Source: Acestrorhynchus altus
Taxonomy: Eukaryota; Chordata; Actinopteri; Characiformes; Acestrorhynchidae
Direction of reading: 5' to 3'
NCBI GenBank assembly: GCA_034509495.1
Contig: CM067511.1
Coordinates: 26,075,700 to 26,139,699, forward strand
DNA: 64,000 nucleotides
In this document: positions 34,101-47,200 of the stretch, piece after piece
Layout of the letters: the number at the start of each line of letters is the position of its first letter
Position numbering within the stretch: the stretch's first letter is position 1
The notes under the pieces: generated by a model
What the model was told of the DNA's origin: nothing
Seen by the model: only the letters and a program-made list of their open reading frames with translations
Database searches by the model: none
Made by a program: the position numbers and the translations under genes

Positions 34101-37100
34101 GAACCATCCGGAAGTTAAGTGTTTTGCTGCTGGTCAGCCATGCCAGTCCTCATCCAGCAGAGCGTTTGATCACATCTCTGGAGTGGCGGAGCAAGGCCTG
34201 AGGCTTGCTGTGCCCAGACCTCTGAGCCCTGATGAAGTGAGACAGTGTCCAGACAGGGGCTAGACTGCAGTCCTACCACCCACTTCTTCAAGTCACTGGC
34301 TTCAGAGCCAAGTCAAGACAGTAAGTCCTAAGCTAGGCGCCACAATGTTGCTTTGAAAGATTTTGATGGAGTGACAATAAATACTAGGTGTGTCTATCTC
34401 AGAGGCTCAGCCAGCAGGTTGAGATTATTATCTGAGGAAACATGCTCTTATCAGCCTTGCCTCAGACCTGAGCAACTGCGATCACAGATGAGCCTTTCAC
34501 ATACACAAGAAAAGTGAACAAACTGATTTTTTTCTTAAAGAAAACGGAAAACAAGCACAACTTTTTGGCACATGATCTAGACAAGCTTGATCAACAGCAT
34601 CTACTTTCAGCTGTGGGTTTAGCAGACGTTATGATTTTGTTACAGTCTGGGATCTTTGTAGTAATTGCTGTTGTATGTGAATAAGCAGTAGCTTTCAATC
34701 TTTGGTTGGGAAAATTACACTTTCACTGTGTTTTTGGCTTTGAATTGAGGCATTGTTGGGAAAACTTGACACAGCTGTAGACCAGTAGACCAGACCACAT
34801 GTCTAGTAAGCCCTGCCCAAAGAGAAGAGTTGGTTGGAGCTGAACTGAGCTGGGTGTAAGATACAATGGTCAGCCTTGGAGACCAACCATGGTAATTGGG
34901 CATGAGAACGAATAGCAGTCGTCCAAGTGCAGAAAGGGGGGTGAAGAATTTGCCATGGATGTGTGCCAGCTTCCTCTTTCTTTTCTTATAATTGAAACAG
35001 AACAGAAAAAATATGTGACACATTCTCGTGGAGCCACTCCTTCAGTGAATTTCTACAAGGCGTGAAAGGGAAATGAAATTGGATTTATTGCAGTGGATTG
35101 TCCTGTAGAGAATATTCATTTTTTTATTGTCTTGCTGATTGACTGTCTCACTGGGCTAGTGAAATGTGTAAAATAGAATCCATTTTGCACTACATAAACA
35201 GTCATATTCCTTGCAGTATAGTTGACTTCATATCCCTTGTACAGTGGTGTGTGTTGATGCAAGTCATATGCTGTATTTTTGGTAATAGCATTTAAATAGA
35301 ATGGCAAAGCTGAAAGTAATGATAAAAGGCTTTAATTTGCAGGTTGTGTCCCAAGTGATTCCTTAGCCTTATCTCTTTATTATTCTCTACGGTTTTAAAC
35401 AGCTTAACTCCTTTTTCCAATATGCCGTATTAAAGTGCTTGTAAACGGCCAATCAGTTTTGGGGGGCCCCATCTGGGGCATGTGGTTGTGTCTGAATCTG
35501 GCAGCTGACTGATCTGGGATCTGGCTGAAATCCCAGGGTTGTGAGGGGGTTTGAGAAAACCTTGAGATATCATCTCCAGAATTCTCCATAAACCACCCTC
35601 ATCCTTGCTCTGCTCTAGTTGTGGGCGATATGACAGTCTGGCATTGTTATTGTGATAAATTGTGATGAAACATTCAGAACACTGCAAGTTTATGGATCTT
35701 TAAAAACACTAAATTGACCCATAAAGTATTACACAGTATTAAAGCAAGTTAATTAGGTGTACAAATCTCATATGGTTTGTTTTACTTTAAAATTTGCAAA
35801 AAAGAGCCAGTTAATGAATACTGTTGTATCTACTATTGTTTTTTTATATATATTTTTCTCCTGTCACCCAATCTTACCCCCTCTTTTACTTTACTTTCCT
35901 TCCGTTTCTTTACTTATCTCTTCTCCCTCCTTTTGGAGAAGACAGCTGCTTACACCTGGTGCCTGACTCATTCCAACCGGGCCAACGTGAGTGTGTAAAA
36001 GTGTGGGTTTGTGTATATGTATGTGTAGGCGAGTCTCCCCCAGGTTACAGAAATCATCCTCTACAGTTTCAGTGCCCCCGTCTTCCAGTCTACCCCATCC
36101 TCCACAGCTTCAGAAGCCTCCTCCTACTTCTTTCTCTCATGCTCTCATGCCCTGTACCCTCCACCCCCCATTCCACCTCAGCACTTGGCTAGGAGCCCAT
36201 GCTGCCACTCTGTGCAGGCTAAAGGCTTCAGGCCCTTCATGTAGTTTAGTTTGCTGAAATGTAACATTATTGATTTTGTAGTGGTTCCGACAGAGAATCT
36301 CAGAGCAGTGGATACAAAGTAGTGGATGCTCAGGGTTTGAGCTGAAAAACAAGCCTGAAACTTTTTTAGACTATAGTTTGTGTTAATATGAAAAATCTCA
36401 CAGTTTCTCCTTACTTCAAATGCTGTCAATCAGTCAAAGTGTGCTGAATTGGCCAAAAAAGGAATTGAAATATCATAAAGCTCATTAAGGTCTATTGGAG
36501 ATGGTTATGTTTATTAGTGTTTATTATTGGGGTATGAGCTTCCGTTATTAGCTAGCTAATATCAGTGCAAGAATAAACAAGTAAAGTGTGTCTGGGCTGC
36601 ATTTGGGATGAGGGGAAATCTTACTTCAAGACTTGCTGTTGGCATGCCATAGCCCTATTACAAGTTTATTCCCATTTAGTAGCCACGGGGCTCTGGAATG
36701 TGTGGAAGTGCATGGATGTAAGCATGTACATCTATTATTCCTTTGAAAAACATGGGATGGATTTCAGTTTTGAAATTCAATGCAGAGTGTATGTCACATT
36801 TGATAAGCACTGTCACTCGACTCAGAGTGTCCTTTTACAACAAAGAAGCTGTCAGCATATAAATTTAGGTTCCTCTCTAATCACTTCAGGCTGAAATACC
36901 CCACAACGTGCCACGCCCAAGCTGTGCCTCCTATTGTCCTGTGATATGTTCAAATGTTCTGCCTTATGCCTTTTTTGTTGCTTTAGGTCTTGCAGTGCTC
37001 TTTTATTACTAAAGTAACTACTTGTGGTTTTGTCCCAAATCTATAAATTGCCAGTCCTAAGCCTGTTTGTCATTTCCAAAGCACATATATTCCCCTCTAA

Positions 37101-40100
37101 GATTCCTTGGCTTGGTATAAATTACCATATGTTCTTACCAGCAGTCGACTCTGTGTGCAAATGATATTCTCTTGGCTCGAGAGACTACACAGAGTTTACA
37201 CAGGCCAGTAAATATTGGACAAGAACATGTTCCTCTGCAGCGCCAACTACTCAGGTAAACACAGCATTCCCTTTTCTCCAAAATGTCAAATTACTAAATG
37301 TCATCCCAAACCACATAAACAGTCTGCCCTTCTCTCTTTGAGGTTCATCATGTTTGAGGTTGGCCTTTCAAGAGAGTGGCCTGAAAGCTGAAGCAAGCCC
37401 CTGCAAGTTCAAAGAGTGTGGCTACTTTACATGTCGTTGCTCATCCTTGCAAGAGGTTGGCATGGTTTTTTGACCCACAGGGGAAGTCCACATACTTTAC
37501 CCTTGACGGGGGGATATCTTTAAGCAATGACTGTGGATAAGGTTCCACTACCTAAATTATGGCAAGAAGGAATGCTTTTTCACCCTGAGAGGTGAATGTG
37601 ACTAGCATCAAACTAACCCTTAGATGTCTAGTCATATTACTGATGTTTTGTTAAACTACTTAAGTATAATTATGTATGTTCAATGAGGTATTACACAGTT
37701 AAAATAAATTGTGTTGGTTTTCTTTTGATGAGGAAGATCAGATCCAGGCCCTATCAAACCTATAATTAGATTAATCTAAAACACAAGGAAAGGTGAAGAG
37801 AAAAAACAAAAGTAACAAAGTGGAAAATGAATCCTGAAAGAATTTGGGGGAACTCGATTTGAGTTGAGTTCAGTGTGTGCATCAAGTAATTTTAAGAGAA
37901 TATATTTTTAATATCTTAAGAGAATAATATCTTAAGAGAATTATCTTTTTAATATCCCACCTTAATTTTGCCACTTGTATGATCTATGAAAATAGACTGG
38001 GAGGCAAAAAAGCTTGGTTGGGATGTCATTAATTGTCAACATCTCATTGTCCGATGTTGGCTGTCCCTCCCATGTTTGAGTTATTGTTATTATTAGCCTC
38101 ATTAGGGGAACTCTGTATTCTCTCTAACACTCTATTAACTCTCTAAGTCTGCTATTCATTTTCAGGTAAACTAAATATCAGGTCTGAAAGGATAACCTCT
38201 AGCAGGACTCACTGGCCGGGGCTTGATGCCAATATTCTGCCATCACCATCCCTTTCCCCACTCACTCACATGCTCCCTGTAGAGCTCATAATCAACCTCA
38301 ATGAGTTTGTAATGGCAGATCCAGTACGTAGATGTGAGCATACATATGCCCATGCATATTCATGTGTCTACCCCCACCCTGCACAGACTGCCCCAGTCTC
38401 ACTGCTGTTGCAGGATCCCAGTCCTTTGTGCTTGTCCACAAGCTCTGTGTGTGTTGTGAAGTAATGTGAAGAATTCCTAATGGAATGATTGTTTTGGATC
38501 ATAGCCGATGCCTTCATTGTCCTGACTTTTGTTTTTCCTGCCAGTACATTTGCTGTGAAGAAGCTCGAAGAACATTGAAGAAAAATATTATAAGATGATC
38601 TTTCCAAAAAGCTAAACCTTTTTGTTGGCTTTAAAGACGATATGAATTGTTTTCTATTAGGATTTTTTTAGAAAATCTCTGGGTTGTGTCTAATAATAAC
38701 ACAGGTGGAATTTGGGTTGTGTATAAAAGTAAAGACATCTTGTAGGTGGTGAAGCTTAGCATCTTTATCACGTCTTTTACTTAAAATAGTTCTTATGGGA
38801 AGCCAAGTGATTTCAAAGAGGTGTTTTAGAGCTTAAACTGACCTGAACTCAGCTAGCCAAACATAACAAACTAAAACAGCAGGCAAACCTTTGTTTGATG
38901 AGACACCCTCTAAAGTATATAACTCTATAGTTGTGGCCTGGATTTTGCAGCCATCAGCCGAGTTAAAAAATAAAAGAGTCAAACACAAGTTTAATCTGAC
39001 CATGTCGTTTATATACAGGCAGTGCTCTCTGTGGATAACATTTCAATGCAGCAAATCAAGCATGCTGCAGACCTTTGTGAAAGTGCATGATTGAGAGTGA
39101 GTTTGGAGTAAATATTTGCTTTGATGTTTTCACCTTTTTATTTCTTATCTTGTTAATTCATCTCCTTCATCTTCCTGCAGTCTTCTCTCAGAGCATACTA
39201 AGTTTTCACTGTCACTAGTAATAGTAATTATGCTCATTTGACCCACTGCGTTTTTGCACACATGTGTGACCCATCCACACACACAGTGATACACACATAC
39301 ACACCAGTGAATTCACACACCTGGGGGCAGTGAGCACACGTGCCCGGAGCAGTGGGCAGCCCTAAATATTTTAATTAATATATAACCCCAGATATTCACC
39401 TCGAGTTGTGATGTGTGTAGGACATCCTGGGCCCACATGTTTTGCATCCATGTGGCTCCTTCCAGCTGGCATTTTTCAGCCAGATAATGATCCCCCACAC
39501 AAAGCAAGGGTTTCCCAGAAATATCTCTGTCAGATTGCAACACATTCTTGATTACTGTATCTCATTCTGTATCCAACAGGGTACTAGAGCCTCCTTTCAC
39601 TTATACAGTTTACCCCTAATAAGTGTATCTGTTTGCTCTAATACTGTTATCACTTACATACATCAGCATTACATTCACACATAGAGTTTCACTCCTTCTT
39701 GGCGTGTTATAGAAAGAAAATGCTCATAGAAAGTATCATGCTTCTTTTCAGTACTGGAGCTCTACATTCCATTTCTTTCTCTGCTCTAAAAAACCAGATG
39801 ATTAAATTAGATTTTAGTCACATCTGAAAACTGTTCAAGTGTGCAATGCCAATGGGTAGGCTATAGCAAGACTTCAAACTGAAACTCTAGACAACAAGAC
39901 AAATTATACCCTGTCAGTTTATTTTATTCACAGTTAATGTTACCACATCAGGTCAGCTCCACCATCAGTTCTTTGTCCATGTCTTAGTCTGAACACTTTC
40001 ATTCTTAGTAGGTTTGCTTCCAGTCATTTCCAAAAATGATGATTTTCTTTTGGCCAAGTAACCCAGTCCATTATGAACAGAACATTTTCCATTGAGGTCT

Positions 40101-41146
40101 GGGGTAATGTTTGTGGGGAGGCGGTTTTAAGTTGAGGAATGTGCCCAAGTAACACAATTCTATTGTTGATTTTTGGAAAATTGCAGTCACGACTTCTGAA
40201 CCTCCCTTTAAAATGGATGTGGGATGTGTGAATACAGTACAATCTGTTAATATAAAGTAAGCTCCCATTTATAAAGAGAGACAGGCAGTGTTAACAGGCG
40301 AAATGTGAGACACCTGGCCAAATTCCCCACATGGGACTTATTATAAAGTTTTAGGTTTTAGCTACATTTCTTCTGTTGCCTTCATTATCTTTGTGAGGGA
40401 ACTCCCAGGTCCTTCATATATTGCAAATACTCAAAAATAGCAATGTTTAAAATATACTTGAAGTGTGTATCAAATAAAACATAGTTAGATGACTTATTTT
40501 AGCTATTTTATGGTTCTGTTTGGATTAATATGGGTAAAAACGGGAGATTTCTGCCATACATGGACTCCTCAGGCTGATATTGCATTGCTAGCTTAATTCC
40601 CTTAAGACATCAAAACAAAACAAACAGGAACTTGACCATCATAGCAGTGCCCTTGAGCAGGATACTTAACCTCAAACTTCTGCTGGGCCTCTCCAGGAGG
40701 TTTCTTCTACAGCAGGCTGCTGTAAATTAATCTGCTCATGTTAAGCAAGGCTTAGATGAAATGAAATCAAAAGACTGTTGACATGGCTAAGATGTAACCC
40801 TTTTTAATAAAAAAATGATTATAGACAAATAGATTTTGTACATGTCTGCCAGGTGTTGTGACTTTCTCATGACAGTAGGCCTTCAAGTAGACCTTTGTAT
40901 TAGGGCTGGGCGATAGTATTTTATGATATTAAAAGATATTTTAGTCATACATGATATATTGTGTTTTTTTGACATTTAGACAAAATACACCAGTAGATTT
41001 CAAACTGCTACATAAGTACTCTCCCATAATTTGAAATGAAATGTGCAGTTGGTGTTTAAGCAATATGTATCACAAATATTAAGATCAAAACAGATCAAGG
41101 GGCATAAGATCAATTATTCAGTATGTTTGAATATAGTAAAAAAATA

Positions 41147-41238
<92 letters not shown>

Positions 41239-44200
41239 CATGGGTGTCCTAATTTTTCCCACATTCTATTTTTCAGTTCATATATCATCCCTAAAATATA
41301 TCAAGATTTTTTTTTTTTTATCCCAACCCTATGCTCACGTTTTTTCATGGTTGACTGTAACCTGATTTGATTCACTGTGATTGTTTAGGTGAAGTTATGT
41401 CAAATATGTAGATAATTAACCAAAATATAGAACATTTACTTGTGGCATTTCTGTTGACAGAACCACAGGCAGTGAGATCAGTTTTAGACTGGTTTGGGGA
41501 AGTGAAGCTGTTCATATTTGATTCTCGCGGAGGTGAAAAAAAGAGTCTCAGTCACTCTGCTCCATGTGTGAAAATCCTACACTGAATTGAGCTGAAGAGA
41601 GTTTTTAATGGACTAGAAAGTTAGGTAAATCTTGCTTTAGGGTGAATGAAAGAACCATTTGGAGCGTATCCTGTGGCTCACAAATTATACAGACACCCAG
41701 GCACTCCTTTTTATGGTGCTGGGAGCCTTCTTGGTGGTTCTTTTATTTATGCTCGATGTCCTTAGTCTTTAACCCCTTGGCCTGTAAGTGTTGGCTTACA
41801 CAGACACTCTCACGCGCCCCCCGCCTGTCCCTGCTGGCAAAAATTTATAGCCTGCTTCATGAAAGTTGCCATAAGATTTTGGGGTTTTGCTTGTCAGAGA
41901 CACAAATGGTTTTATAGTGAGCCTTGGACTGCAAGAAAGAAAGTGCCTCAAACCTTTTTTAGCCATTTGTGTTTTATTCGGGGCATTTAGAAGCTTGTGC
42001 ATTCAGACCATTAGTAATTAACTGTGCATAGATAGGGATTGGAAATATGACAAAATGTAAAATTTTGTTATTGTGATACGCAGCATGCTTTTCTAAGCAT
42101 ATAGTCAGTTCTTTAATAACATCTACAAACTATACATTTTATGACAGACGGTGTAAGTAGTCACATTTTGAATATAAATCCCTGTTCTAAGTATGGAAGA
42201 GTATTTGAATAGCTAGTTTTAGGAATCTGCAGATACTGATGCATTTTGTCTGCCTTTCAGAATATTGCAATAAATATCGTGAACAGTGAAAATGTCTTAA
42301 AATATTGTGATGTGATATCTTTACCATATCTCCCAGCCCTGTTTATATGTAAGAGTAAGAGCATCCAGATTCTGATTGCAAGGCTAAATGGAGTTTGAAG
42401 CTGTAAACTCAGATTACCTGCATCAGTTTTTGTGCAGTTAAAGTGCAACATCAGTGAAATTACTGAAAACTTTAGTGAGAGCACAGTCAGGTATCTGGTT
42501 GTTTGTCCTATTTGTAGTGTAGACTTTACACACAAATGTCTGCCTGCTAGATAGGGTTAGGTTTAATCCATGTTATGTCAGTGGGAAAAGGTTCGCACAC
42601 CTGGTTGGTGTGGCACAACACATAATACCACCAATGAGCCACTATACTGTATTGGCAACTGGGGTTCAAATCCCAGTGTAAGCAAATATGTGATGTTATA
42701 CCAATAAGACTCCTAACACTACTCTGGCCCTCCTCTGTAATATGAGTAATAGTGTATAAATGTAAAAGGGGGCGTGGCTTTAAAAGTGTGCTAACAGTGC
42801 TCATATCCAGTGCTCAAATGTGTTGGTAGGCATGTTGGAGGATTTTTTAATGATGGCTGGTGCCACACTTAAGTAGTCCTATACCACTCTCTGTACTTAG
42901 ACGTCTGTTACAGGATCAAACTGATTGTGTTTTTTATTTCCTGAGAATTCTTTTAGTCTTGAGAAGCAGATTTGCTCTAAAGCTCATACTCTTCTTGCAC
43001 GTTTTAAGGCCCACCTTTTCTTCTAATCTGTTTAACAGACTGTGACCTCTTTTGGCTGAGGTATGGTCACTCTCATTAAGCATGCCCATAAAGGTCATTT
43101 ATATATGCGCATATCCATTCAAATAAAGCGTGGGATGACAGGGGAACCTCCGGAGCAAGTTTTGTAGCGAGAGAAGGAAAAGAATGAATTGAATAAACAG
43201 GCTTGAGTGAACTTCCTCCTTTGTGTACACGGAGCTGTCTATTCTGAAGGTCATGACCTTTAGACATTTAGACTCTAATCAAAGGCCATAGTTCTGTCTT
43301 AAAACATCACAATCCTTTGTTGGAAAAGTTCCATTACAGCTAAAAAGAGAAATCCTGTTGAAATATTGTTCATGTTTTGAAACTGTCTTTCTTCCTGGCC
43401 TGCATGAGCAAGACTTCCTCTCAGTCGAGTGAGGGAGCTTACTGTGTCTTGTGTCTGATTCTGTGTCCCCTTTGATCATTCACAGAGCACAGAACTTTGT
43501 GCATTCCACGGAATGAATAAACCAACCATTCATCATAAAAATGTCAACACAGATGGTATGGACTTAAAGATAGCTTACTGTGATAAAGTCCTACCAGCTG
43601 CGTTTCTCTAGATTTAGCTTTAAGCTACATTTGAGTCTTGGGCACAGAAGTGAATTATTGCCAAGCGTATTTTTTCTAAACTGATTCCTGCCAGCTTTGT
43701 CATTGTTTGATGAAAATGTCTAAACTGAATCCTGGGACTCCCCTGAAATAATTAAGCGGCATCCTGCACCTTTTCAGGAGGTGATTCTCCTTATTATTGC
43801 CACTGACTGACTTATAATTAAGTCTAATCTCGTTTACATTTGTGGCATTTAGTTGACGCTCTTATCCAGAGTAACTTACAAGGTTATTCACATTACAGAG
43901 GTGGGCCAGGGTAGTGTTAGGAGTTTTGCCCAAATTGGTGTAGCACATCATAGATACCCAGACTGGGAATCAAACCCCAGACTCCCACATAGTATGGTGG
44001 CTCAGGGGTGGTGTCATCTGTTGCTCCACACCAACCACAGTGGGTCTTATAGTGGGAGCACTGTTTATGAATTGCCTCGAAATAAAACATGACAACCTGG
44101 TCTTACGCACTCTTACTCACAGAAATACTGTATATTTGTTAAATGGGTAAAGTGTAATCCAACGTATCCAACGAGTGATAGTTGATCACTCTCACAATTC

Positions 44201-47200
44201 AGCTTGAGTGGCTCGAGCATTCTTTCACCTATATAAATAAATAATCCATCAAAGCTTTCCAAGCTGTGAATACTCTGGCTAATACTGTGATTATGCCACC
44301 ATATTGATGTTATCGAGCACCCTCCATGACGTCCACGATTATCAGCTGTAAATTATGAATGTCTCCAGAAGTGTCACAGCCAGAAACCAGTAATCCCTGA
44401 CACTGGCGGTCACTAGAGTCCACTCTATTAGGATGTGTGCTCTGTTATATTCTGAAGGCACCTAAGAATGCGCTGTCATTGAAAAGACATTGGAACGTCC
44501 ATGAACGAACAGCCTGGCACACAGTTTCAAGTGGAGTTTAATCAGTTTGGCCCATCACGTTGATCTAGTGTTGTCCATGCCATATAGCCCATTTATATAA
44601 GAAGTCAACAGGTTGGTAGATGACTCAGCAGCCCCTCCTGCAAGGGGGGAGGAGCTATAGCACAGCAGGTCTGCCACACCCCCAACCGACTGGCATCTGC
44701 TCTTGCATCTGATGGCAGGAACTGCGATATTGATAAGGACCTATAACATAGCAAGCAAGCTGAAGAAGAGTTTAATTATAGAATTGACAAAATAGGATTG
44801 AGTTTTTACACGAAAGCCCACATCAGTGGGACCTGAAATCGAAAGGATTTCTGCTCTAATGCATGTTCTACCTCCAGATGGCTATCCAAAAATCTGCTTC
44901 TTTTAGATGGAATTACTGCCAAAAACTGTGGATGGTCATATTTGCTTCTTCTAAATGCTTTCCAGATAATCATTTCCTGTGTAAAGACATCTTAGGTTTC
45001 CCATATCCTCATATCCAGTGACAAAACGTTCCTATTTTAGTGACAAGGTTGATCAGGATGACCTAGCTCCCTGTCACCAGTGAGCCACTGGCAGTAACTG
45101 CATTACAGTATATCAATCCACTTTGGAGTACGAGTAGAGTTCCCACTGACATCTAGATTCCAGACGTCTTGGTGAGTTGAGCATTGCCTGAAAGGGAGAA
45201 AGAAAGAAGTGTCTCTTCATGCTTCCCAAACAGCATCCTGGACTTACTCCAGTGCAGCAGGGTGGCGAGAGCAGTCCACGCTGGGATTGATGGAGCCTAA
45301 ATGAACTGGCGGGACTTCACAGGAAGAATTCTTTGACAAAGTGCCCGCCAGATTTTGTCTCTCACAGGCGAAGCTCAGAATGACACAGATCTGTCTGCAG
45401 TACCTTTCATTTCACAGATTTCTCTTACAGGTATTTATTTACGTGTGAAGAAGCTTCGTAATACAGACATCTCTCCAGCAGTAGAGGAATGTCTTAAAGT
45501 ACAAGGGTTTATAAAAACTCCAAAACCTTTATTATTATGAGATCCTAACTTCATTAAACTGGATTTGTTGCTTAATAGGAGATCTGAGTGCACTTCTGAA
45601 ACTGGGTCAAATGTCAGAGAATATCTGAGCACAGGCAGTGTCTCTGAGTTCTACCTAAAAGAACATGGTGTGGTATAATCAAAATCGGTATCCGATTTCA
45701 GTGACACACTATTGATAGCAAACCACGTATCTTACAATTTCTATTGTTTAGCTTTCAGACTCGAACAAAGGGATTTCTGTCAGTCTGCGAAGAAGACTAA
45801 TGAAGTGTTTTCCTTTAGGGTCGCCTTGGCCCACAGATCAAGGCGATTGGTCTTTATCTTTGAACTCCGTGTTTTCAAAGAGATACTTAAAGATCAAGGA
45901 GCTCCTCCTCCTCTCCCTCAATATTAGACACTGCTAAAAGATCACTTGTGTATCCAAGTATGTAGAGCAGATCGTCTGAGGGAGACTGGGGAAAAAACCC
46001 CCAAAACAAAACCCCAAAGAAACGATCCCAGTTTTGACTTTCTCGCCAGAAAGAAAGAGCGTGAGGTCTGGAATAGTGAAGCTTACAGACGGAAGCAGTT
46101 ACTTACAAAATTGTGTGTATCTGGTCTGGGTTTGAAAAGGAATGTAGAATAAGTGATGCTCTATTTCTTTTATTTTTCCCTTTTCCCCCATGTTTTTTTC
46201 ACCTGAAGCTCCTTCCATAACTTTTTAATAAGCAATTCCATGAAAATGAAAAGGCAGGAACATCAAGTCAGGCAAATAGTAGGTTTTACATTAGGCATGT
46301 AAATATACAGCATACTTGCTTGTACATGTATCATTATAGCTGTAGTAGTGAAGAATCATTCCACTCTATAGTCCATCACTCCATGATACATACTGTATGT
46401 AATTGATCACTGTATTTGGAATAATGAGTTGATAAAAACCCAATGATTTCTGCCTTAGGTTTTGTCACTGTGGCTCTAAACAGACCGCATACATGCGGGA
46501 AACATTCATTTTGGAAAATGGCCAACCCTGTGGCGTAAAACACCTGCTCTGCTTGTCCCAACAAGCCTATCAAGCAGTTCCGGATTTCATGATTCCAGTG
46601 CCACAAGCCGCACAAACTCAGCTTTGGTCTGAGTTGGATCAAAACAGTGAGCAGGACTGTCAATCACAATGTGTGGTCAGGCCTCCTCTTGCTTTCTCAC
46701 CAGCCCCAACTGACCCCTACAAATCACTGGACAGGTTTCCGGGAACAGCTGTGAATGGGGGCCGTCTCCTTTCCACCAGCTGTGTCTGTCCTTAACTTGG
46801 GAACCAGAGGGTCTTGTCATTTGTTTGCAGCTGTGTGACCTGCCACACTGGCTTGACCTCTAGTTCTTGATCGTCAAATGTTGTCTTCATCCCAGAATGC
46901 TGCTATCATTCTGTTTTTATCTTACAACCCTGTTGCGCGTTCCTTCAGGCAGCCAAAACAGGCAGTCTCTCTCAGGGTCTATGACCTCACACGTACAACA
47001 AATCAAGTACTGTTGATGTTATTGCCTTTCTAGGATTACCTCCATCACATAAATGTGCCTAGATTGAAGATTAAGGGAAGTGAGTAAACATTGTGACTTT
47101 TTTTTACCGTTTTGGAAACACTTAGTGCTGTGTCACTCTGCCTGATTTTGCCCTAACAGGGTAACAGAACTGGCTGTAGTTCTTGACTTTTTTAGGACAG

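Noticed and set aside
34085..34330. Possible 5S rRNA-like fragment (CATCCGGAAGTTAAG)
   Set aside because: Only a short resemblance; no internal control region layout or terminator that would support an RNA gene.
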